From assembly GCA_965230065.1 (NCBI GenBank), contig OZ245942.1, positions 248,001-312,000 on the forward strand: a DNA stretch of 64,000 bases, in the 5' to 3' direction. The stretch comes from G965230065 sp965230065. GTDB taxonomy: Bacteria > Bacteroidota > Bacteroidia > Cytophagales > Cyclobacteriaceae. Numbering within the stretch: the first letter of the stretch is position 1; the number at the start of each line of letters is the position of its first letter. The notes below the pieces were generated by a model. It did not search any database and had not been told where the DNA came from. It was given only the letters and a program-made list of their open reading frames with translations. Position numbers and translations under genes: made by a program. Positions 60,801 to 64,000 of this stretch are shown piece after piece.

Positions 60801-62852
60801 TCTGGCAGCGTGCAAATACAAAGCAGAAAATTGCCTTTGTCGCTTTTTTCAGCCCTGGTTTATCATCAGGGCAGTTCCGCTTTGTTCTCAGGTATTTTGG
60901 ATGGAAAAGTAACTGTTTCACGAAACAGTGATAGCCTGCTCCGGGCCGATGCGGATGTGCAGGTTTCCGACCTGTTGGTAATGGGCACAAACATTGGGTA
61001 TGTGGAAGCCAAAGCCATTTCGCACCCAAACGAACGGCTGGAATGGCTGCTTTCTCTAAAAAACGAAAACAATACTGCTACTTTGGAGGGGAGTTATGCT
61101 TATAAAGAAACGCCACTTCCCCTTGCTTTGCAATTCGATATGGATTTCAGGGATTTGTCTGTGTTTCAAGCTTTTGGCGCGGGCGAAATCACGGAACTCA
61201 GCGGGCAGGTCGTATCTTCCGTATGGGCTACCGGAAACCTTGAAAATATCAATGCCAGCGGGCGCGTTAATTTTCGGGATGCAGCCTTTCTGGTGACTTC
61301 ACTTAATAACCGGTTCAGCTTACACGATGAAGTAATCACCATAGACCAGGCCGGGTTGAATTTTGAAAGCTTTTCCATTCAGGATGACCAGCAAAATAAG
61401 TTTACGGTAGCAGGCAGCCTGAAAACCCGTGACTACCAGCAGTTTGATGCTGACCTGAATATTAGCGGGAATAAATTTACCGTCATCAACAGCACGGCAG
61501 AAGATAACCCAACTTTTTTTGGTGATTTAATAATGAGTGCCAAAGCCAGTGTAAAGGGGCAGGTGCCGGATGTTACTGTAAGAGCCAGCTTATCGGTAGA
61601 TGATGGCACCCAACTTACCTATGTGATGCCTGCTTCTGAAATTAACCTGATTTCGGATGAAGGCATCGTTGAGTTTATTGATCCCAACCGTGTGGCGTCG
61701 AGCGATTCATTAGATATGCAAGACCAGGTTCCTGATATTTTGCTCACCAAATTCCCTGGCCTGGAGCTGGCAGGCAATCTGAATATCCACAAAAATGCTT
61801 CTTTCCGGATAGATGTAGACCCAAGTTCAGGGGACTATGCCACCGTAAAAGGTGAAGGCCAGTTGAATATTGGCAAAAGCAAAGGCCAGCCGCCCAGCGT
61901 TACCGGCTCTTACAAAATAACCGAAGGTATTTACGAGGTTTCTTTTTACAACATGGCACGGAAAACCTTTCAGATAGATAATGGCAGCCTTTTGACATGG
62001 ACGGGCGACCCGTACAATCCGCTTTTCGATATTCAGGCCAGTTATACCACCAAAGCCCCTTCTACAGGGCTGGTCAATAATGAAATTGCCGGGCTGAGCG
62101 AAGACGCGAAACAGCAGTACAAAAAGCTACTGCCCTATGAGGTGAATATTTTTATTAAAGGCAACACCCTGGATACGGACCTGGGGTTTTCCATAGATTT
62201 ACCAGAAGAAGACAAATTGGGGTATCCATTGGTATCTTCAAAATTGCAGCGGCTCAATGAAAAAGGAAATGAAACCTTGCTTACCCAGCAGGTATTTGGG
62301 CTTTTGACCATCGGTAGCTTTATTCCCGAAAGCTCTACGGATGTAGGGGCCGACTATGGCGTCGCGTTTGCCTCTACCGCTGCCTTCAACAGCCTCAATG
62401 GCATATTGACCAATGAACTCAACAAACTAACCGGGCAATACTTAAAAGGAGTAGATATAGATTTTGGGCTGCAATCTACCCAGGATATTGCTTCGGGAAG
62501 CCAGGGAATGACTACCATGATGGATGTGAAGGTATCCAAAAAACTGTTCAATGAGCGGATGGTAGTGGTAGCTGAGAGTTCCTTCAACATTCAGGGAAAC
62601 AGCAACTATTCCGATACACAAAATGATATAGCCATTGTGTATAACCTCACAGAAGATAAAGACTATAAACTTAAGGCTTTTAATGTTTCTTCTTATGATG
62701 TTGTTTATAAAGATATTCGTACCAGTGGCATTTCTTTAATTTTTGTGAAAGAATATGACCCTAAGGAATATGACCCTGCAAATGAGCAGGAAAAGAAGAA
62801 GAAAAGTAACAGCAACCGTAAGAAGAAAGCTTCCGGGGAGCAAAAAGATTAA
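57816..62852 (+). CDS. tamB: TamB-like translocation/assembly protein (DUF490)
   Basis: 1678 residues from ATG 57816 (the preceding in-frame TTG at 57810 is less likely). Layout: short Lys-rich cytoplasmic start, one N-terminal membrane anchor (about 25-45), a very long beta-rich periplasmic part made of AsmA/DUF490-like repeats, and the C-terminal TamB domain (GRVNFRDAAFLVTSLNNRFSLHDEVITIDQ, GKSKGQPPSVTGSYKITEGI, and the ending region around LTGQYLKGVDIDFGL). It bridges the inner and outer membranes to help outer-membrane protein or lipid transport. The next gene encodes its Omp85 partner, 398 bases downstream. Confidence 0.9.
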   Translation: MGLLNKKKITPVHKKTAFRRLGTLILWAGMIFFLLVALLIALLYVPPVQNWITGKAEQFLVQKLNTKVAVGAIHLNFAGQVEISDLYVEDQQQDTLLRGESVAVRISIFPLFRQQVILSDISLQGIKSKYVILDEEAGATNIDFIINAFSGSPPDSDSSESAWKVMGQNISLQDIDFLYDDRKNASQIHLRLNKLEIEGEQSELIALNFHLQKVHLQNASLFIKSGNTNESSANSATKVDTTGAGNGLFASVNHLTLENCNLHYEGTSEAETTDLHVGTVALTNLELDTEKSSVQSEAFSIADSQLAIATLSAEQDTTESTTAPVSLDFGWDVDLPTLSLHNNRFSLHQTPSDTLGTPFMIEVDNINLEATDLSARQDSLRLNVAQFAFYEKEKDINLQTFESALFLCNDKVEVQNLLLKTPHSQLAGDFMMQHPSLFSFSYPLEKLGISAEIHPSYIGKQDLQLVLPADTATLPAVNRIALETKMEGLLGDMAIHNFQANLDEEVFLTTSGNIKGLPEIEKTQADIEMNTRYRSRTGLQKIFAQNLTFDGILLPPFLTIAGNFKGSQNDFTSSFQLTSPVGNAEAQLRYQYVSAGDAFHGEIAFADVVPEKIYPAAAISNMQGKLQVSGTGIANQQYALQAEIELDSLMYGGYTYQHIALQGKYENEQGAAQMQVGDPFLQLTGEGKWKGEDSVHNFEANMHIEKANLHALQFANEPFTVKGEVASQIAVENQSFQLAADLRNLEILEDTRYQLSDMHLNAEIKPDFVKADARSRYVQGAFESNIPPAELTPLLLSHFKSYLSAKTVSDSVNTESYYQLAIDIDEQSSLGKLLPGVEDMKITSLKSTFNPAQEKFQFLMDIPYVKYEGIEADSLLFDIQSDSNSMKYLVRVPSVTQDQFSLKNLSFSGNLTEGKLINQISIQDSLQQDWYKIAFLLQGAGAGDIALSLVPGETILNYDAWSVNGENQIILKDSLPNEGALEATFQQQALGVRLDSGSVQIQSRKLPLSLFSALVYHQGSSALFSGILDGKVTVSRNSDSLLRADADVQVSDLLVMGTNIGYVEAKAISHPNERLEWLLSLKNENNTATLEGSYAYKETPLPLALQFDMDFRDLSVFQAFGAGEITELSGQVVSSVWATGNLENINASGRVNFRDAAFLVTSLNNRFSLHDEVITIDQAGLNFESFSIQDDQQNKFTVAGSLKTRDYQQFDADLNISGNKFTVINSTAEDNPTFFGDLIMSAKASVKGQVPDVTVRASLSVDDGTQLTYVMPASEINLISDEGIVEFIDPNRVASSDSLDMQDQVPDILLTKFPGLELAGNLNIHKNASFRIDVDPSSGDYATVKGEGQLNIGKSKGQPPSVTGSYKITEGIYEVSFYNMARKTFQIDNGSLLTWTGDPYNPLFDIQASYTTKAPSTGLVNNEIAGLSEDAKQQYKKLLPYEVNIFIKGNTLDTDLGFSIDLPEEDKLGYPLVSSKLQRLNEKGNETLLTQQVFGLLTIGSFIPESSTDVGADYGVAFASTAAFNSLNGILTNELNKLTGQYLKGVDIDFGLQSTQDIASGSQGMTTMMDVKVSKKLFNERMVVVAESSFNIQGNSNYSDTQNDIAIVYNLTEDKDYKLKAFNVSSYDVVYKDIRTSGISLIFVKEYDPKEYDPANEQEKKKKSNSNRKKKASGEQKD

Positions 62853-62916
62853 TGCAAAAGGGCAAAGAAATAAATAGCATGTGGTACAGGCTTCTAAGTA
62901 CGTACAAAATTACTTT

Positions 62917-62950
62917 GCCGGACTGGAGAGCGGACTTCCCAGTCCGCTGG
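62917..62950. repeat. Palindromic repeat, GGACTGG family, copy 2 (degenerate)
   Basis: CGGACTGG (62919-62926) pairs with CCAGTCCG (62939-62946); the loop GAGAGCGGACTTC contains another GGACTT piece, as if two units had merged. Related to 33654-33698. Confidence 0.6.
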
Positions 62951-63223
62951 AAATTATTTTTATTCATTCTTTCGCCCTGGTGTGTGGGCTGTGGGGACCG
63001 GGCCACGGCGGCACAGTCCACGGAAAAGGGGCATTCTCCCCGGATGAGCAGAGCGAATTCCGGGGTCTCCCTCATCGCAAGCTGGAGGTGCAGGAATAAA
63101 CCCGGCAAGACACGCTCGTTTTTTTGTTATTTTTTTAGGTTATTCAAACCTGACAAAGTACAACTAAGTGCAAACAAAAAAGTTCAGTCAGGTATTGTAC
63201 TCCGAAACTGCAGTTTTGGGGTA

Positions 63224-63243
63224 CACGGACAAGGATGTCCGTG
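63224..63243. repeat. Palindromic repeat CACGGACA-AGGA-TGTCCGTG
   Basis: Perfect 8-bp arms with a 4-base loop, 7 bases before the tamL ATG. A hairpin this close could affect translation of tamL. Confidence 0.75.
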
Positions 63244-63250
63244 CTCCACA

Positions 63251-64000
63251 ATGTCAAAACTTCTTTGTTTACTATTTCTTCTTCTTTTTTCTTCCTGCAC
63301 CGGATTGCGTTCTGTCAGCTCTGAAAACCCGCTGCTTACCGGACACACCTTTGACATCATTGCAGACAAAGAAATACCTACCTACCGGGACGTTGAAACA
63401 GAACTTAATAAAGTATTAAAGCCTGTGCCCAATAAACAGTTTCTGTGGATGCGACCTGGCCCTGCCATCTATAACAGCATAGATACGGTAAAGAAGGAAA
63501 AAGGAGTAAAAAACTGGTTGAAAAATAAGGTAGGTTCGCCACCTGTGCTGTTACAATCTTTTTCTCCTGAAAATGTGGCAAATGTGATGGAAAACCGCCT
63601 GTACCACAACGGCCATTTTTGGGGCAAAGTAGATTACACCGTTACCCAAAAAAAACGGACTGCCTCGGTGCAATATCAGGTAATGCCCGGGCCTTATTAC
63701 CGCATTGATACGGTGGCATCACCCAATGGCACTTCATTGCTGGAAGAAAGCATCAGCCGTTCGCTCCACAATACTTCCCTGAAAAAAGATGATATTTATA
63801 ACTTACAATCTGTTATCCGGGAAAGAGGAAGGATAGAAGCTGCACTGAAAGACACCGGATTTTATTATTTCGATCAAAACTTTTTGTTGTTTAAGGCAGA
63901 TTCTTCCATAGGAAACCATAATGTGGCCCTACAGCTCAAATTAAAACCTGATATTCCGGCAGAAGCCTACCAACAGAAAAGGTTGGGAGAGGTATATGTA
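63251..64000 (+). CDS. TamL-like lipoprotein of the Omp85/BamA family, 3' end cut off
   Basis: ATG 63251 opens MSKLLCLLFLLLFSSCTGLR, a lipoprotein signal with Cys near residue 16, and runs to the window edge (250 codons). The visible part matches the POTRA-type region of lipid-anchored Omp85 proteins in Bacteroidota: FLWMRPGPAIYN, SPENVANVMENRLYHNGHFW, MPGPYYRIDTV, RIEAALKDTGFYYFDQNFL. The beta-barrel is outside the window. Directly after tamB, it is the expected outer-membrane partner (TamL/TamA). Confidence 0.85.
   Translation, partial: MSKLLCLLFLLLFSSCTGLRSVSSENPLLTGHTFDIIADKEIPTYRDVETELNKVLKPVPNKQFLWMRPGPAIYNSIDTVKKEKGVKNWLKNKVGSPPVLLQSFSPENVANVMENRLYHNGHFWGKVDYTVTQKKRTASVQYQVMPGPYYRIDTVASPNGTSLLEESISRSLHNTSLKKDDIYNLQSVIRERGRIEAALKDTGFYYFDQNFLLFKADSSIGNHNVALQLKLKPDIPAEAYQQKRLGEVYV

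Larger units (their letters stand above)
62853..63250. other. Intergenic region tamB-tamL with GC-rich block
   Basis: No credible gene. It holds a degenerate copy of the GGACTGG palindrome (62917-62950), a GC-rich block without matching family (about 62960-63110; frames open on both strands but unconvincing), a T run and a CACGGACA...TGTCCGTG palindrome (63224-63243). Confidence 0.5.

Noticed and set aside
1..64000. CRISPR array, rRNA operon, prophage or conjugative element
   Set aside because: No regularly spaced direct repeats, rRNA cores, phage structural genes or transfer genes were seen.

Overview
The window looks like chromosome of a member of the Bacteroidota, most likely Cytophagales-like (inference). 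Evidence for the phylum: type IX secretion sorting domains (CHU_C-type at 14.1-14.4 kb, PNPGTG/KKLIKH-type at 53.4 kb), promoters of the TTG-N19/20-TAnnTTTG kind, a 40-codon ribosomal protein THX gene, a TamB gene followed by a lipoprotein-type Omp85 (TamL-like) gene, A-rich ribosome-binding regions, and several families of short palindromic intergenic repeats. No rRNA, CRISPR array or prophage was seen. There is one tRNA (Glu, UUC).

Layout. 0-2.4 kb: cut-off FG-GAP lipoprotein, an AraC regulator, a sensor-kinase remnant. 2.4-5 kb: a decayed island with a frameshifted membrane/coiled-coil/zinc-finger gene, a broken DUF1016 (YhcG) nuclease gene, a small unknown gene and a frameshifted C-terminal piece of a type I restriction HsdR. 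5.3-7.9 kb: arsenic resistance operons (ArsR, arsenate reductase-like phosphatase, ACR3 efflux pump, and a previously hidden broken ArsO-like flavoprotein) with two matching ArsR operators that each enclose the promoter -7 box. 8-17.6 kb: tRNA-Glu, gap, phzF-pncA, a 1076-residue secreted FG-GAP/PKD/CHU_C protein, a MATE pump and a Tat-exported class V aminotransferase. 17.7-33.1 kb: six tandem FtsX/MacB-type permeases (about 800 residues each) with no ATPase in sight; a toxin-antitoxin pair with a broken toxin sits on the opposite strand inside the array. 33.7-39.7 kb: the 2-oxoglutarate dehydrogenase set odhA-odhB-lpdA, whose E2 carries two lipoyl domains. 40-49.3 kb: M23 peptidase, THX, an unknown protein, a WecA-type transferase, purN-purH, hemH-DUF4286, and an unknown gene split by an IS3-family element whose pre-insertion reading frame can be rebuilt. 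49.4-64 kb: fabG, a VWA membrane protein, an acyl-ACP thioesterase, a secreted esterase with PKD and sorting domains, a second FG-GAP lipoprotein, tamB and the start of tamL.

Working together: odhA-odhB-lpdA form one metabolic complex; purN-purH are purine synthesis steps; tamB-tamL are an outer-membrane assembly pair; arsR controls itself and the arsC-acr3 operon through near-identical operators. The permease array looks like a duplicated family kept alike at gene ends by recombination, with an upstream repeat shared by five of six copies and missing exactly where the toxin-antitoxin cassette lies. All function statements rest on motif recognition by eye; no database search was run.
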